A stretch of 64,000 bases of DNA from Thermodesulfobacteriota bacterium (lineage in GTDB: Bacteria; Desulfobacterota; WTBG01; CAIYCZ01; CAIRTM01): positions 1-64,000 of the forward strand of contig JAOAHH010000122.1 of the NCBI GenBank assembly GCA_026415325.1. The letters are read 5' to 3'. The position numbers were made by a program, and so were the translations under genes. Shown here in pieces: positions 53,904-63,814 of this stretch; within the stretch, counting starts at the first letter, position 1, and the number at the start of each line of letters is the position of its first letter. The notes below the pieces were generated by a model. It was not told the origin of the DNA. It saw only the letters and a list, made by a program, of their open reading frames with translations, and did no database searches.

Positions 53904-54275
53904 TTATGACCTCCTATTCGACAACGGGATCAACATATCGGAAATATGTTTTAATTCATCACGGATTTCTTTGAGCATGGTTCGATAATAGTCATTGGGA
54001 AAATTAAGCGCGAGTTGGCCAGACTGGGCTGTGTCTTCCTTAAGCTGCTTTTTAGCACCTGCAATTGTGAATTTTTTATCGTAGAGCATCTCTTTTATTT
54101 TAAAAATTGATAACACATCTTTTTTTCGATATAGGCGCTGATTCGACTTTGTTCTGATAGGTTTAATTAGGCTGAATTCAGATTCCCAATATCGCAGTAT
54201 ATATGGCTCGACACCGGTAAGCTCACTGACTTCGCCAATCTTAAAATATAATTTATCAGGGATCTGCGGTGCCAT
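53904..54275 (-). CDS. MerR family transcriptional regulator
   Basis: The 123-residue product has the MerR helix-turn-helix and wing (YFKIGEVSELTGVEPYILRYWE, RTKSNQRLYRKKDVLSIFKIKEMLYDKKFTIAGAKK in part) followed by a short coiled coil. It lacks the metal-binding Cys of CueR/ZntR types. MerR genes directly after ihfA are typical of Deltaproteobacteria, from memory; target unknown. Start at the ATG of MAPQIPD; a TTG three codons upstream is possible. Confidence 0.9.
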   Translation of the reverse strand: MAPQIPDKLYFKIGEVSELTGVEPYILRYWESEFSLIKPIRTKSNQRLYRKKDVLSIFKIKEMLYDKKFTIAGAKKQLKEDTAQSGQLALNFPNDYYRTMLKEIRDELKHISDMLIPLSNRRS

Positions 54276-54324
54276 ATGCAACACCTGTCAGGAAATAAGG
54301 ATCTTTCCCGAACGATGACCCGGA

Positions 54325-54600
54325 TTATGAATTTAAGGCTTTTTTAAGAACAGGACTAGCCTTAAATGTCAAAACACTACGGGCTGAAATTTTAATTTCT
54401 TCGCCCGTCTGAGGATTACGACCACGTCTGACTTTTTTGGAACGCACATTAAAATTACCAAAACCTGAAATTTTTACCTTGCCCCCTTTTTCAAGAGAAG
54501 AGCGAATCAGTTCAAATATTAATTCCACAATTTGGCTTGATTCTTTTTTTGAAAGACCGACCTTTTCGTAAAGCGCATCAATGAGATTTGCCTTTGTCAT
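54325..54600 (-). CDS. ihfA: Integration host factor alpha subunit (HU/IHF family)
   Basis: The 91-residue product fits IHF-alpha: MTKANLIDALYEKVGLSKKES, VKISGFGNFNVRSKKVRRGRNPQTGEEIKI in part and the GRNPQTGEEI beta-arm with the intercalating Pro. It bends DNA at specific sites for recombination, replication and transcription. Its position after pheT, as in E. coli and Geobacter, supports the alpha assignment. Confidence 0.92.
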   Translation of the reverse strand: MTKANLIDALYEKVGLSKKESSQIVELIFELIRSSLEKGGKVKISGFGNFNVRSKKVRRGRNPQTGEEIKISARSVLTFKASPVLKKALNS

Positions 54601-54630
54601 AAAACCCTCCCTCTGGTTCGGTATGCTGCA

Positions 54631-57042
54631 CTATTGCCTGAGCTGAGCTCCGGTTTCCTTGGAGAGGAAAGAGATCAGCCGGTCGTTTATTTTATTGACC
54701 TCTTCATCGGTCAAGGTGCGTTCAGGTGACTGAAATTTTATTCGAAAAGCAATACTTTTATATCCTTGAGGGAGCGATCCACCTCGAAATACATCAAAAA
54801 GGACGACATCGGTGATAAGTTTATTGTTGAATAAAGCAATAGCATTCAGCAGTGTTTGTGATGGAACAGATTCTTCAACTATAAGAGCAATATCACGAAA
54901 GATAGCAGGATGACGTGAAAACGGGACAAATCTTATCTGTTTTCGAGCATACGATGATAGACGGTCAAAATCAAGTTCAAAAATGTAGACCGGCTGCTCA
55001 ATCTCGAAGAACTCGGCGATGGAAGGATGTATTTGGCCAAGCGTCCCCAGATAGCTATCATCAATAAAAAGCGAAAGGCTATTAACAGGGTTCATGAAAG
55101 GCTCTTGTGATGGTGGTAACATGCGTACAACAGTGATGTGCAAACGTTTTAACAATGCGTCAACGATTCCCTTAACATCAAATATATCATGATTATCTCG
55201 GGATGTATAAAGTGATAAAGGGAAGCGATCTCCTGTAACGGCACCGCAGAGCATTGTAATTTCACGGGGTAAACGGCTGTCAGGAACAGGGACAAAAACT
55301 TTGCCGATCTCAAACATCCTCAGCGATAGAGCACCGTTATTAATATTGTTTCGTATTGTCGTGAGCATATTCGGGAGCAGTGTTGTCCGTAAAACAGACT
55401 GTGAATGAGAAAGAGGATTTCGAAGTGATAATGGTCGAAAACGGGGATCGCTATCCGGAAATTGTAATGCAGCGATCATCTCAGGTGAGGTGAAGCTATA
55501 ATGAACACTTTCAAAAAAACCACCAGCTTGCAAGACATCGCGCACCATTTCCATGATTTCTTGTTTTGGATCGGGAGAGGGGCTGTTCATTTCAATAACC
55601 GGCAATGTTGAGGGAATGTTTTCATAACCGCTAAGACGCGCAATTTCTTCGACGATGTCGATCGGTGCAGTCATATCATATCGATATGATGGGGGAGTTA
55701 CAATGATGGTATCATTATCAGGCGATGAAACAGAACACTTGAGCTTTGTTAAAAGTGAAGACATTTCTACTGCTGAAAGGCGTGTGCCGGCAATGAGGTT
55801 GGTTTTGGAAACACTAATGCTGATCGGGCGGGAGGGTGGAAGGTGCTTAATGTAGCAGTCTGTGAAATCTGATGCAACAGTACCATCAGAAAGAGAAAGA
55901 ATAAGATCAGCAGCCCGATTGAGAGAGGGTATGACACCGTTAATATCAACCCCCTTTTCAAAGCGAAGCGATGCTTCTGTTTTAAGATTTAATTTTCTGC
56001 TGGTTTGGTTAATCGATGTGGGGGAAAAATATGCGCTTTCAAGCAAAATGGTTTTTGTTTCAGCACTGACACCTGAGTTGATGCCGCCCATAATCCCGGC
56101 AATTGCAACGGGTCGAGAGGCGTCGCAGATAAGTAATGCATGATCGGGAAGAACACGCTCGATACCATCGAGGGTCACGAAACGTTCGCCGGGTCGAGAA
56201 TATCGTACGATAATGCGAGAACCTGAAATCTGCGCCAGGTCAAATGCATGGAGGGGTTGACCGCGTTCAAGCATGACGTAATTTGTCACATCAACAATGT
56301 TATTTATTGAGCGAATACCACAGGAAACCAAGCGTCGCTGCATCCAGAGAGGGGAGGGTTGAATCGTTATGTTTTGGAAAACACAGGCAGCATATCGTGG
56401 ACAGCCATCCGGGGCTTCAATATGGATATCGATAGAACGATGTACAGAATTATCGTTCGCAACAGAGGACGTAGGGGGTATGACGCACGGAACGTCATAG
56501 AGTGCTGAAAGTTCACGTGCTATTCCGAGAACGCTTAAACAATCAGGACGGTTTGGGGTAACGCTTATATCAAAGACCGTATCACGAACGTTAAGATAAT
56601 CAGCAAGCGGCATTCCATGCTGTGCATTGGGTGGCAGCACCATAATACCGTTTGCATCAGTGCCAAGCCCCAATTCAGCTTCTGAGCATATCATGCCCTC
56701 TGATATCTGACCGCGAATTTTTGTCTTTTTTATGAATGTGCCGTTTGGCAGCTGAGCTCCTTCAAGGGCAAGAGGAACATTTTGGCCTTCATTGATATTA
56801 GGAGCCCCGCATACAACGGAATAAATGTGCTCGCCGGATAAAACCGTTGTCACTGAGAGCTTGTCAGCGTTTGGATGTTTTGCAATGGAGAGAATTTTAC
56901 CGACAACCACATTGTCCCATTCAGAACCCACCGATACAAGTGATTCTACTTCCAAACCAGCCATCGTCAGGCGATCGGCAACACGATGTGGCGCATCATC
57001 AATTGAAATGAATTCTTTAATCCAATTAAAACTGACCAACAT
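54631..57042 (-). CDS. pheT: Phenylalanyl-tRNA synthetase beta subunit
   Basis: The 803-residue product has the full bacterial domain order: tRNA-binding domain (about 40-150; VVGKILSIAKHPNADKLSV), B3/4, B5 (about 400-475), the catalytic-like core, and the FDX-ACB anticodon-binding domain at the C-terminus (FVPFSRHPAIFRDIALIV). With PheS it forms the alpha2-beta2 enzyme charging tRNA-Phe. pheS ends 8 nt before its start. Confidence 0.97.
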   Translation of the reverse strand: MLVSFNWIKEFISIDDAPHRVADRLTMAGLEVESLVSVGSEWDNVVVGKILSIAKHPNADKLSVTTVLSGEHIYSVVCGAPNINEGQNVPLALEGAQLPNGTFIKKTKIRGQISEGMICSEAELGLGTDANGIMVLPPNAQHGMPLADYLNVRDTVFDISVTPNRPDCLSVLGIARELSALYDVPCVIPPTSSVANDNSVHRSIDIHIEAPDGCPRYAACVFQNITIQPSPLWMQRRLVSCGIRSINNIVDVTNYVMLERGQPLHAFDLAQISGSRIIVRYSRPGERFVTLDGIERVLPDHALLICDASRPVAIAGIMGGINSGVSAETKTILLESAYFSPTSINQTSRKLNLKTEASLRFEKGVDINGVIPSLNRAADLILSLSDGTVASDFTDCYIKHLPPSRPISISVSKTNLIAGTRLSAVEMSSLLTKLKCSVSSPDNDTIIVTPPSYRYDMTAPIDIVEEIARLSGYENIPSTLPVIEMNSPSPDPKQEIMEMVRDVLQAGGFFESVHYSFTSPEMIAALQFPDSDPRFRPLSLRNPLSHSQSVLRTTLLPNMLTTIRNNINNGALSLRMFEIGKVFVPVPDSRLPREITMLCGAVTGDRFPLSLYTSRDNHDIFDVKGIVDALLKRLHITVVRMLPPSQEPFMNPVNSLSLFIDDSYLGTLGQIHPSIAEFFEIEQPVYIFELDFDRLSSYARKQIRFVPFSRHPAIFRDIALIVEESVPSQTLLNAIALFNNKLITDVVLFDVFRGGSLPQGYKSIAFRIKFQSPERTLTDEEVNKINDRLISFLSKETGAQLRQ

Positions 57043-57049
57043 AGTTTAT

Positions 57050-58069
57050 TTATATAAATTGGGAGAGAAAGCGAATATCATTTTCAAAAAAAAGACGGAT
57101 ATCATTGATGCCGTATAAGAGCATAGCGATACGTTCGACACCGAGACCGAAAGCAAAACCACTGACAGTCTCAGGATCGTAACCGACATTTCGAAACACT
57201 GCCGGATGAACCATGCCACAGCCTAAAATTTCAAGCCAGCCGGTTCCCGAACAGACCCGACAACCTGTTCCTTTACACATAACACATGCAATATCGACCT
57301 CTGCACTCGGCTCAGTAAAGGGGAAAAAACTAGGGCGAAATCGTACCGCAGTATGAGCATCAAAGATGTTGTGCAAAAATTGAATCAATACGCCTTTCAG
57401 ATCGCTCAACGATACAGAACAGTCGACAAGGAGCCCTTCAACCTGATGAAACATCGGTGTGTGTGATATGTCCGAGTCACACCGATATACTTTGCCCGGA
57501 CAGATAATACGAAGCGGTGGTTTGGAGTCTTGCATCGTTCGTATTTGGACTGGAGAAGTATGTGTGCGAAGCAATATTTCATCATCAATATAAAAGGTGT
57601 CATGCATATCCCGAGCAGGATGATCCTTGGGGATATTGAGTGCCTCAAAATTGAAAAAATCAAGCTCAATCTCTGGCCCTTCGACTACTGAGAAGCCCAT
57701 TGCAGCAAAAATGGAGACAATATTTCTCGTGGTCAGCGTAATAGGATGGAGTGCTCCAAGCGGCGGTGTTCTGCCAGGCAATGTAACATCAACAACGCTT
57801 TGCTGTAACTGTTGTTGCTTTTTACATTCGATGATATCGCGCAAGCGTTTTTCAATTGCTTGTTCGGCATCAGATTTAAGGCGATTAAGTTCACGCCCGG
57901 CTACTGCACGTTCGTGCAAAGGCAGAGTAGGGATCTGTTTCACCAGACGGGTAATCGAACCATTTCGTCCGAGAAATTTACTTTTACACTGATATACCTG
58001 CTGCTCTGTATTGGCTTGTGCTAGCTCGACGAGAAGCGCATGGTATAGTTGTTCACCGGTTTGCAGCAT
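57050..58069 (-). CDS. pheS: Phenylalanyl-tRNA synthetase alpha subunit
   Basis: The 339-residue product has an N-terminal coiled coil and the class II core: GRTPPLGALHPIT, DTFYIDDEILLRTHTSPVQIRTM in part, HQVEGLLVD, and GFAFGLGVERIAMLLYGI with the motif 3 Arg. A cysteine cluster (CVMCKGTGCRVC) marks the zinc-like insert common in this subunit. It catalyses Phe-tRNA formation with PheT. Confidence 0.97.
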   Translation of the reverse strand: MLQTGEQLYHALLVELAQANTEQQVYQCKSKFLGRNGSITRLVKQIPTLPLHERAVAGRELNRLKSDAEQAIEKRLRDIIECKKQQQLQQSVVDVTLPGRTPPLGALHPITLTTRNIVSIFAAMGFSVVEGPEIELDFFNFEALNIPKDHPARDMHDTFYIDDEILLRTHTSPVQIRTMQDSKPPLRIICPGKVYRCDSDISHTPMFHQVEGLLVDCSVSLSDLKGVLIQFLHNIFDAHTAVRFRPSFFPFTEPSAEVDIACVMCKGTGCRVCSGTGWLEILGCGMVHPAVFRNVGYDPETVSGFAFGLGVERIAMLLYGINDIRLFFENDIRFLSQFI

Positions 58070-58107
58070 AGCGGTAATGATGATTCACATGCTAACGGTG
58101 CGTAGAA

Positions 58108-58464
58108 TCACCCGATTTTTTCTTTTGCAATGGTTGCAAGTCGTGAAAACGAAGGGAAATCGGCAATTGCCATCTCAGCCAGTATTTTACGATTAACAGC
58201 AATATTGGCACGCCGAAGTCCAAACATTAATTGACTGTATGACAAATCACAGGTACGGGCCGCGGCATTGATTCTGGCAATCCAGAGGCGTCTAAAATCC
58301 CGTTTTCGTGTTCGTCGATCACGGTATGCAAATTTTAGTGCGCGATCAACCGATTCTTTTGCAAGACGATATAAATTCCCTCGTCCGGAACGGAAACCTT
58401 TTGCTAGTTTAAAAAGGCGTTTGCGTCGCTGCCGTAATGTAAAACCTCGTTTCACTCTTGGCAT
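58108..58464 (-). CDS. rplT: Ribosomal protein L20
   Basis: The 118-residue product begins [24 protein letters not shown], and [21 protein letters not shown] follows, both canonical for L20. It binds 23S rRNA early in 50S assembly and in some bacteria represses its own operon. It lies between rpmI and pheS. Confidence 0.97.
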   Translation of the reverse strand: MPRVKRGFTLRQRRKRLFKLAKGFRSGRGNLYRLAKESVDRALKFAYRDRRTRKRDFRRLWIARINAAARTCDLSYSQLMFGLRRANIAVNRKILAEMAIADFPSFSRLATIAKEKIG

Positions 58465-58527
58465 GGCACATCCTCTCTAGGAAAAAATCAGTTAGTTTGC
58501 AACGGTCTTGAAGCCCAAAGTGCCTCT

Positions 58528-58725
58528 CTATCCATACGGAAGCAGTCGGCGAATGTTCTTTTTTTCTACGTTGGATATGACTCCAGGCTTTCTGAGGCTC
58601 CGTTTTCGCTTTGTACTCTTTGATGTTAAAATATGGCTTTTAAAAGCTTTTGCCCGTTTAATTTTGCCAGTTTTTGTGATGGAAAAACGTTTTGCAGCTC
58701 CTCGCTTTGTTTTGAGTTTTGGCAT
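58528..58725 (-). CDS. rpmI: Ribosomal protein L35
   Basis: From the ATG at 58725 the 65-residue product reads [20 protein letters not shown] and ends in RLLPYG, matching L35. The open frame extends upstream but overlaps infC. It belongs to the conserved infC-rpmI-rplT unit. Confidence 0.97.
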   Translation of the reverse strand: MPKLKTKRGAAKRFSITKTGKIKRAKAFKSHILTSKSTKRKRSLRKPGVISNVEKKNIRRLLPYG

Positions 58726-58741
58726 TGATAGAATTCTCCCC

Positions 58742-59284
58742 TTATGTATCAGAAGACGGTTTCTGTTTCTGCTGTTTTTGAGGACCAACCATTAAAACCA
58801 TATTGCGGCCCTCGAATTTCATATCTTTTTCAATCACGCCATGATCTCCAATGGCTTCAATAATCCGTTTCAGCATTGCCTCACCATGCTCTTTATATTG
58901 AAGCTCGCGACCACGAAACATAAGCGTTATTTTAACCTTGTCGCCTTTCTCAAGAAACTCAAGAATATGTCTTAGTTTTACTTCTAGGTCATGTTCGCCG
59001 GTAAAAGGACGAACCTTAATTTCCTTAATATGTATCTGATGTTGGGCTTTTTGTTTTTGAAGTTTCTTACTTTGTTGATATTTATACTTCCCGTAATCCA
59101 TAAATCGGCAAACGGGTGGTTGGGCATTCGGTGAAACTTCTACAAGATCATAGCCCTGATCATTTGCAAGCTCGATCGCCTTACGGGTTTCTAAAATACC
59201 AATTTGCTTACCTTCAGCGTCAATAACTCGAACTTGTGGAACACGGATCGCTGCGTTTACTCGCAATTCAATTTTTTTTTCGAT
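58742..59284 (-). CDS. infC: Translation initiation factor IF-3, probable AUC start
   Basis: The conserved body begins [23 protein letters not shown], so the start must lie just upstream. The only strong ribosome site is TGAGGAGGG (59300-59292), immediately after thrS. The in-frame codon 7 nt after it is ATC (59284-59282), giving (Met)EKKIELRVN. No ATG or GTG exists nearby; TTG 59266 lacks a site and is 25 nt away. Rare start codons (AUU, AUC) in infC permit autoregulation by IF-3; AUC is known in Myxococcus. With ATC the protein has 180 residues; domains N (about 10-85) and C (about 90-175, MFRGREL) are intact. Confidence 0.88.
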   Translation of the reverse strand: MEKKIELRVNAAIRVPQVRVIDAEGKQIGILETRKAIELANDQGYDLVEVSPNAQPPVCRFMDYGKYKYQQSKKLQKQKAQHQIHIKEIKVRPFTGEHDLEVKLRHILEFLEKGDKVKITLMFRGRELQYKEHGEAMLKRIIEAIGDHGVIEKDMKFEGRNMVLMVGPQKQQKQKPSSDT

Positions 59285-59300
59285 ATGAAAACCCTCCTCA

Positions 59301-61235
59301 TTAGGTTGTTATGTGATAAGGCGCAAGATGTTTAAGTTCTAAACGACACGTCTCGCGCACATGCAAAATAAAACCTTCAATACTCATAGAAGGCTGAGTC
59401 TGGCCATTTCTCAAACGTAAAGAAACAGACTGTTGCTCTACTTCGCGAGCACCAACGATGAGCATAAATGGTATTTTTTGTAGCTGCGCCTCTCGAATTT
59501 TAAAGTTTAAACTTTCATTGCGAAGATCGATCCGGGCACGAATGTTTGCCTCGATGAGTTTCTCATAAATAATTTTACTAAAGGTATGCTGTTGTTCGGT
59601 GATCGGTAGTACAATCACTTGTGTTGGGGAAATCCATACCGGGAACGCACCAGCATAATGTTCGATCAACACCCCGAGAAAACGCTCAAGGGATCCAAGG
59701 ATAACTCGGTGAAGCATTACCGGGCGATGACGGTTTCCATCCTCTCCGATATAGGTAAGGTCAAATCGTTCAGGGAGCGCAAAATCGCATTGAATAGTAG
59801 CACATTGCCATGATCGTTTCAAGCAATCCTTGAGCTTAAAATCTATTTTTGGTCCATAAAATGCGCCATCACCTTCATTGACCGTATATGGAAAACCGCT
59901 CGTATTAAGAGCGGTCTCAAGCGCTGCTGTAGCACGTTCCCATGACAAGTCATCGCCGATGGATTTATCGGGACGGGTGCTTAGTTCGACAGTAAAATCA
60001 AACTCAAAAACATTCATAACGTCTTTCACAAACTCAATGATAGCGGCAATTTCAGCATGAAGTTGCTGTGGTGTACAGAGAATATGGGCATCATCCTGAG
60101 TGAATTCACGAACTCGGGTAAGTCCATGCAATACGCCTGATTTTTCATATCGATCAACGGTTCCAAGCTCAAAATATCGTACCGGAAGATCGCGATAACT
60201 GTGTAAGCGTGATTTGTAAATCAACATGTGTGCGACACAATTCATTGGCTTAAGGCCGTATTGGGTGCCTTCAACTTCGGTAAAATACATATTTTCAGCG
60301 TAATGTTGCAAATGCCCTGATTTTTCCCAAAGGTCTGCTTTAAGCATTTGAGGCCCCTTGACCATTTCATAACCGCGCCGCAAATGTTCTCGTACTTCAA
60401 AATCTTCTAGGATCCGACGTATAAGAGCACCACGCGGATGGTAGACAACAAGACCGGCGCCTGCTTCCTCGTAAATACTGAACAGATCAAGCTCTTTCCC
60501 AAGTCTTCGGTGATCCCGCTTTTTTGATTCTTCAAGAAAATGAAGATATTCCTGGAGTGCTTTTTTATTAGGAAAAGCCGTTCCATATATACGCTGCAGC
60601 ATTTTATTATGTTCATTGCCGCGCCAATAAGCGCCTGCAACACTCAATATTTTAAATGCCTTAATAGCACCCGTTGAAGGAACATGAGGGCCTCGGCACA
60701 GATCAATAAAATCCCCATTTTGATAAAGGCTGACCATATCATCAGGAAGATCGTTGATTAACTCGATTTTGTAATCTTCGCCGAGCTGTTTAAAAAGTTT
60801 GATTGCTTCCTCTCGTGGTACCAGATGGCGTATAAAAGGCTGGTTAAGACGGATAATCTCTTCCATACGCCTTTCGATTTTTAAAAGGTCTTCAGGAGTA
60901 AATGTATGCTCACAATCAAAATCATAATAAAAACCATCATCAGTTGCAGGTCCAATAGTTATTTTTGTATCCGGATATAACCCTTTGACTGCTTGTGCCA
61001 TTATATGAGCGGCACTATGACGGCAAATTGAAATGCCTTCAGATGATGCAGGATCAATAAATGAAAGTGTGCCGTCATCGGTCACAGGCATTGAAAGATC
61101 CACGGAAACACCATTGAATATGGCTGCAACCGGCTTAAAAGGTAAATTACACTGCTCGGCAATATGGCTGAGAAGTGTGCCAGTTTCGAGATTAAAAACT
61201 TTGCCATCAGGAAGTGTTATATTAATTGTTTTCAT
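59301..61235 (-). CDS. thrS: Threonyl-tRNA synthetase
   Basis: The 644-residue product has a TGS domain (1-62), the editing SAD domain (ICRHSAAHIMAQAV, then a distal Cys-His), the class II catalytic core (GPQMLKADLWEKSGH, YGLKPMNCVAH, motif 3 in HRVILGSLERF) and an anticodon-binding domain (PTQVIVLPI to LRNGQ). It charges tRNA-Thr and edits Ser-tRNA. The stop lies next to the infC ribosome site, so both are co-transcribed. No clear Shine-Dalgarno precedes its ATG; an AT-rich hairpin lies upstream. Confidence 0.97.
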   Translation of the reverse strand: MKTINITLPDGKVFNLETGTLLSHIAEQCNLPFKPVAAIFNGVSVDLSMPVTDDGTLSFIDPASSEGISICRHSAAHIMAQAVKGLYPDTKITIGPATDDGFYYDFDCEHTFTPEDLLKIERRMEEIIRLNQPFIRHLVPREEAIKLFKQLGEDYKIELINDLPDDMVSLYQNGDFIDLCRGPHVPSTGAIKAFKILSVAGAYWRGNEHNKMLQRIYGTAFPNKKALQEYLHFLEESKKRDHRRLGKELDLFSIYEEAGAGLVVYHPRGALIRRILEDFEVREHLRRGYEMVKGPQMLKADLWEKSGHLQHYAENMYFTEVEGTQYGLKPMNCVAHMLIYKSRLHSYRDLPVRYFELGTVDRYEKSGVLHGLTRVREFTQDDAHILCTPQQLHAEIAAIIEFVKDVMNVFEFDFTVELSTRPDKSIGDDLSWERATAALETALNTSGFPYTVNEGDGAFYGPKIDFKLKDCLKRSWQCATIQCDFALPERFDLTYIGEDGNRHRPVMLHRVILGSLERFLGVLIEHYAGAFPVWISPTQVIVLPITEQQHTFSKIIYEKLIEANIRARIDLRNESLNFKIREAQLQKIPFMLIVGAREVEQQSVSLRLRNGQTQPSMSIEGFILHVRETCRLELKHLAPYHITT

Positions 61236-61242
61236 TTTTCAG

Positions 61243-61284
61243 AAATAAATAAAAGGCACCATAAAGCAAATCTCATGATGCCTT
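61243..61284 (-). terminator. Hairpin between tRNA-Val and thrS (terminator-like)
   Basis: On the minus strand AAGGCATCAT (61284-61275) pairs with ATGGTGCCTT (61262-61253), ten pairs with one U-G, a 12-nt loop, followed by TTTATTTATT. It ends 8 nt before the thrS start, so it could terminate the tRNA transcript or attenuate thrS. Confidence 0.55.
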
Positions 61285-61322
61285 CACATATTGCGCTTTT
61301 AAGGCTTGTGAAGTTTTACAAA

Positions 61323-61397
61323 TGGTAGGCGCGGGCGGTTTCGAACCGCCGACTTCTACCGCGTCAAGGTAGCGCTCTCCCGCTGAGCTACGCGCCT
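61323..61397 (-). tRNA. tRNA-Val (anticodon GAC)
   Basis: The minus strand folds as a complete tRNA with 7-bp acceptor stem (AGGCGCG/CGCGCCT), D-arm TAGCTCAGCGGGAGAGC, anticodon stem CTACC/GGTAG with loop TTGACGC, T-arm GGCGGTTCGAAACCGCC and an encoded CCA. The anticodon GAC reads GUC and GUU valine codons. Length 75 nt including CCA. It lies about 88 bp upstream of thrS. Confidence 0.96.
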
Positions 61398-61569
61398 ATG
61401 CCATAATTATTGATATAATTTGATAACAGATAGCAGATAAAATTGTCAAGAAAATTATTTAGTTATAGCATATGAACCAGAGGAAAGATTTTTATACGGA
61501 AAAGTGCAAAACGTTGTATCATAAAAAGAATGAATATAGCAGTAAACCAAAGTTGGTATTATATAAGTG

Positions 61570-63579
61570 TCAAGATGGTAAACGATGATGCTGAGACATT
61601 TGGCGACGTTTTTCTGAATATGGTTCAACGGTGATGCGGTCATCTTCTTCATAGAGGCGCAAAGGTCCCTCCAGTAGGCTGCTAATAACGCGGCGCGACT
61701 TTCCTATTTTTAATATTACGCCGTGATAGATATAATGCATCACCACAACTTCTGGGACTGCCTCTTTCATGGATTGTTCAATAAGGGCATTTTTTTTATT
61801 TATAAGTTCCGTTTGTTCTTTCTGCAATGTTTTCATATAACATAAAGTTTCTTTGAGCTTTTCCTGAGTATCGGGAGGTAATTTTGCTATTAATTCTCTA
61901 TTTTTGAGAAGCGGCGCGATGCGTTTTGAAAGAGCATCAAATTCCTTTTTTTTCTGGACAAACACTTCATCAAGATTTTTGCACTGGTCATTAACCTCAA
62001 AATCATCTCCGGGAATTAAAGTTGTTTTAATGCCGACATCGTTCCCGATATCAAAGGATTCGATCCCTTTTTTTGCACATAGTGATCCTCCACGTATGGA
62101 ACCATAATGTACAATAATCCGGCCAAGGCATTTTACATCACTGCTTACTATTTCGTTTTTTACAATGATATCACCATGTGCCTGCACAAAAAACTCATGG
62201 ATATATTTTGCCTCTATATTACCGCCGGCAATTATTTTTGCTTTATTTAGTCCTTTGCAACCACCCTGTATCTGTATATCAAGCCCTGCTTCAAGATTAC
62301 TCGCACCCACAACGCCACGGATGATAATGCTTTTGGTAGCCCTGATGTTAAATCCGTCAAACACATCGCCGTCGATTTCAACAATGCCGTCAAAGTCAAT
62401 ATTCCCGACCTTATAATCAAGATCCCCTGGGATTGTCAGAACATCATGTACGCTGATTTTATCCCCCTCAACAATCGGTCGACCTCCGGCTTGTGCATAA
62501 AAATGAAGACCATCCTCAGATACGGTGACATTTTTACCTGCACGTAATTTAACTTTTCTTACTTTTTTTGCTGGGAGGATACGGCCATAAATGTCTTTAC
62601 CATTCACTGGATCAACATGAGGAATAATGTATGCAATTTCCTGCCCTTGGTCGACAGATTTGATGATATTCGTACCGCGTACAATCATGCCATCAATAAT
62701 ATATTCATTAGGGTTAATACCTCTGCTTTCATGGAATAAAAATTTGATCTCTCCATCTTTACCTTCTTGCCGAGGTATGCCCCGGGCAACCACAACATCT
62801 GTCACTGGCATATCGTGCATATTTAACGATGTAATAAGAGTATCAATTGCATTATCGTCGATACCGAATATGATATTATGTGCATATAATGCTTCTTTAA
62901 TTCTGCTATGTGTTAGTTTTTTTGTTCCGGTATAGGAAATCGATGCCTCCATGGCATCGGGACTGATTTTGACATGCAAAACCTTCTCAACGCTAATAAC
63001 ATTATCATTGAACACTGCGCGACCGAATACTTCACTTTCAAACTCACCGTTTTCGTTTTCAAAAACATTATCACCTGCTATCACCGTCGGTTTTTTCCCC
63101 GATGCAGGCTCAATCGGTTCGCCATAAATATTTTCGCCAGGTGATCCATCAACCGGATCGGTTATACGGAGAATCACCTGTCCCTTTTCAACATACGGAT
63201 CGTCGGGATTAAACAAAAGTTCACAATGCCCGTCTATTGCAGCGACAGGAGGATGCCCCGCCGCAATGAGAATACGATCAGGAAGTTCCTGCACATTGTG
63301 CATTGTATCTAAAAATGTTTTTATTTCATTTGTTTTAACGCCGGTGACAATACCGAATTGGGCGATAATGAACAAGATGTCTTCAAGATAGAATCGATCG
63401 CCGGTTTTCCCTGGAATGATACGCATCCATGCAGAGAGCTTGTCGAGACTTTCAAAAATTGTAATCCTTCCGCGAGAGTCTTCTTTATCGTAAATGACAT
63501 TCGCATCAACAGCACTTTCTTTATGCTCAGAGACATTATTATTACTGGCTTCAAAAAGAAGAACGTCAGTCATATACAT
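61570..63579 (-). CDS. FapA (DUF342) family protein
   Basis: The 669-residue product contains the DUF342/FapA core (about 95-540) with the repeated PVDGSPGENIYGEPI / VDPVNGKDIYGRIL motifs and a right-handed beta-helix of short repeats (VEIDGDVFDGFNIRATKSI, IIAGGNIEAKYIHEF). A coiled coil (about 540-600) and a charged tail follow. FapA-type proteins are annotated as flagellar assembly proteins and bind membranes or act as scaffolds; the exact role is not settled. The next gene upstream on the same strand is a MotE/MgtE_N-like fragment, which fits a flagellar setting. Confidence 0.85.
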   Translation of the reverse strand: MYMTDVLLFEASNNNVSEHKESAVDANVIYDKEDSRGRITIFESLDKLSAWMRIIPGKTGDRFYLEDILFIIAQFGIVTGVKTNEIKTFLDTMHNVQELPDRILIAAGHPPVAAIDGHCELLFNPDDPYVEKGQVILRITDPVDGSPGENIYGEPIEPASGKKPTVIAGDNVFENENGEFESEVFGRAVFNDNVISVEKVLHVKISPDAMEASISYTGTKKLTHSRIKEALYAHNIIFGIDDNAIDTLITSLNMHDMPVTDVVVARGIPRQEGKDGEIKFLFHESRGINPNEYIIDGMIVRGTNIIKSVDQGQEIAYIIPHVDPVNGKDIYGRILPAKKVRKVKLRAGKNVTVSEDGLHFYAQAGGRPIVEGDKISVHDVLTIPGDLDYKVGNIDFDGIVEIDGDVFDGFNIRATKSIIIRGVVGASNLEAGLDIQIQGGCKGLNKAKIIAGGNIEAKYIHEFFVQAHGDIIVKNEIVSSDVKCLGRIIVHYGSIRGGSLCAKKGIESFDIGNDVGIKTTLIPGDDFEVNDQCKNLDEVFVQKKKEFDALSKRIAPLLKNRELIAKLPPDTQEKLKETLCYMKTLQKEQTELINKKNALIEQSMKEAVPEVVVMHYIYHGVILKIGKSRRVISSLLEGPLRLYEEDDRITVEPYSEKRRQMSQHHRLPS

Positions 63580-63814
63580 GCATTTCTATCAGAACTTGCC
63601 TGCCATATAATGAATCATTAAGTTTTTTCGGAAGAATAAATAATTACATTATATAAAACATTGTCCTAGATAACGATACACCATATTCATCAAGAGTTGC
63701 ATTTTAGCAAAGAAGGAGAGATCTATCATTAAAAAGCAACTGATGATACAAGAGAAATCAACTACCAGACTTGGTTTAGTGGCGTGAGGGACTATGGAGT
63801 GAGATGGAGAAATT

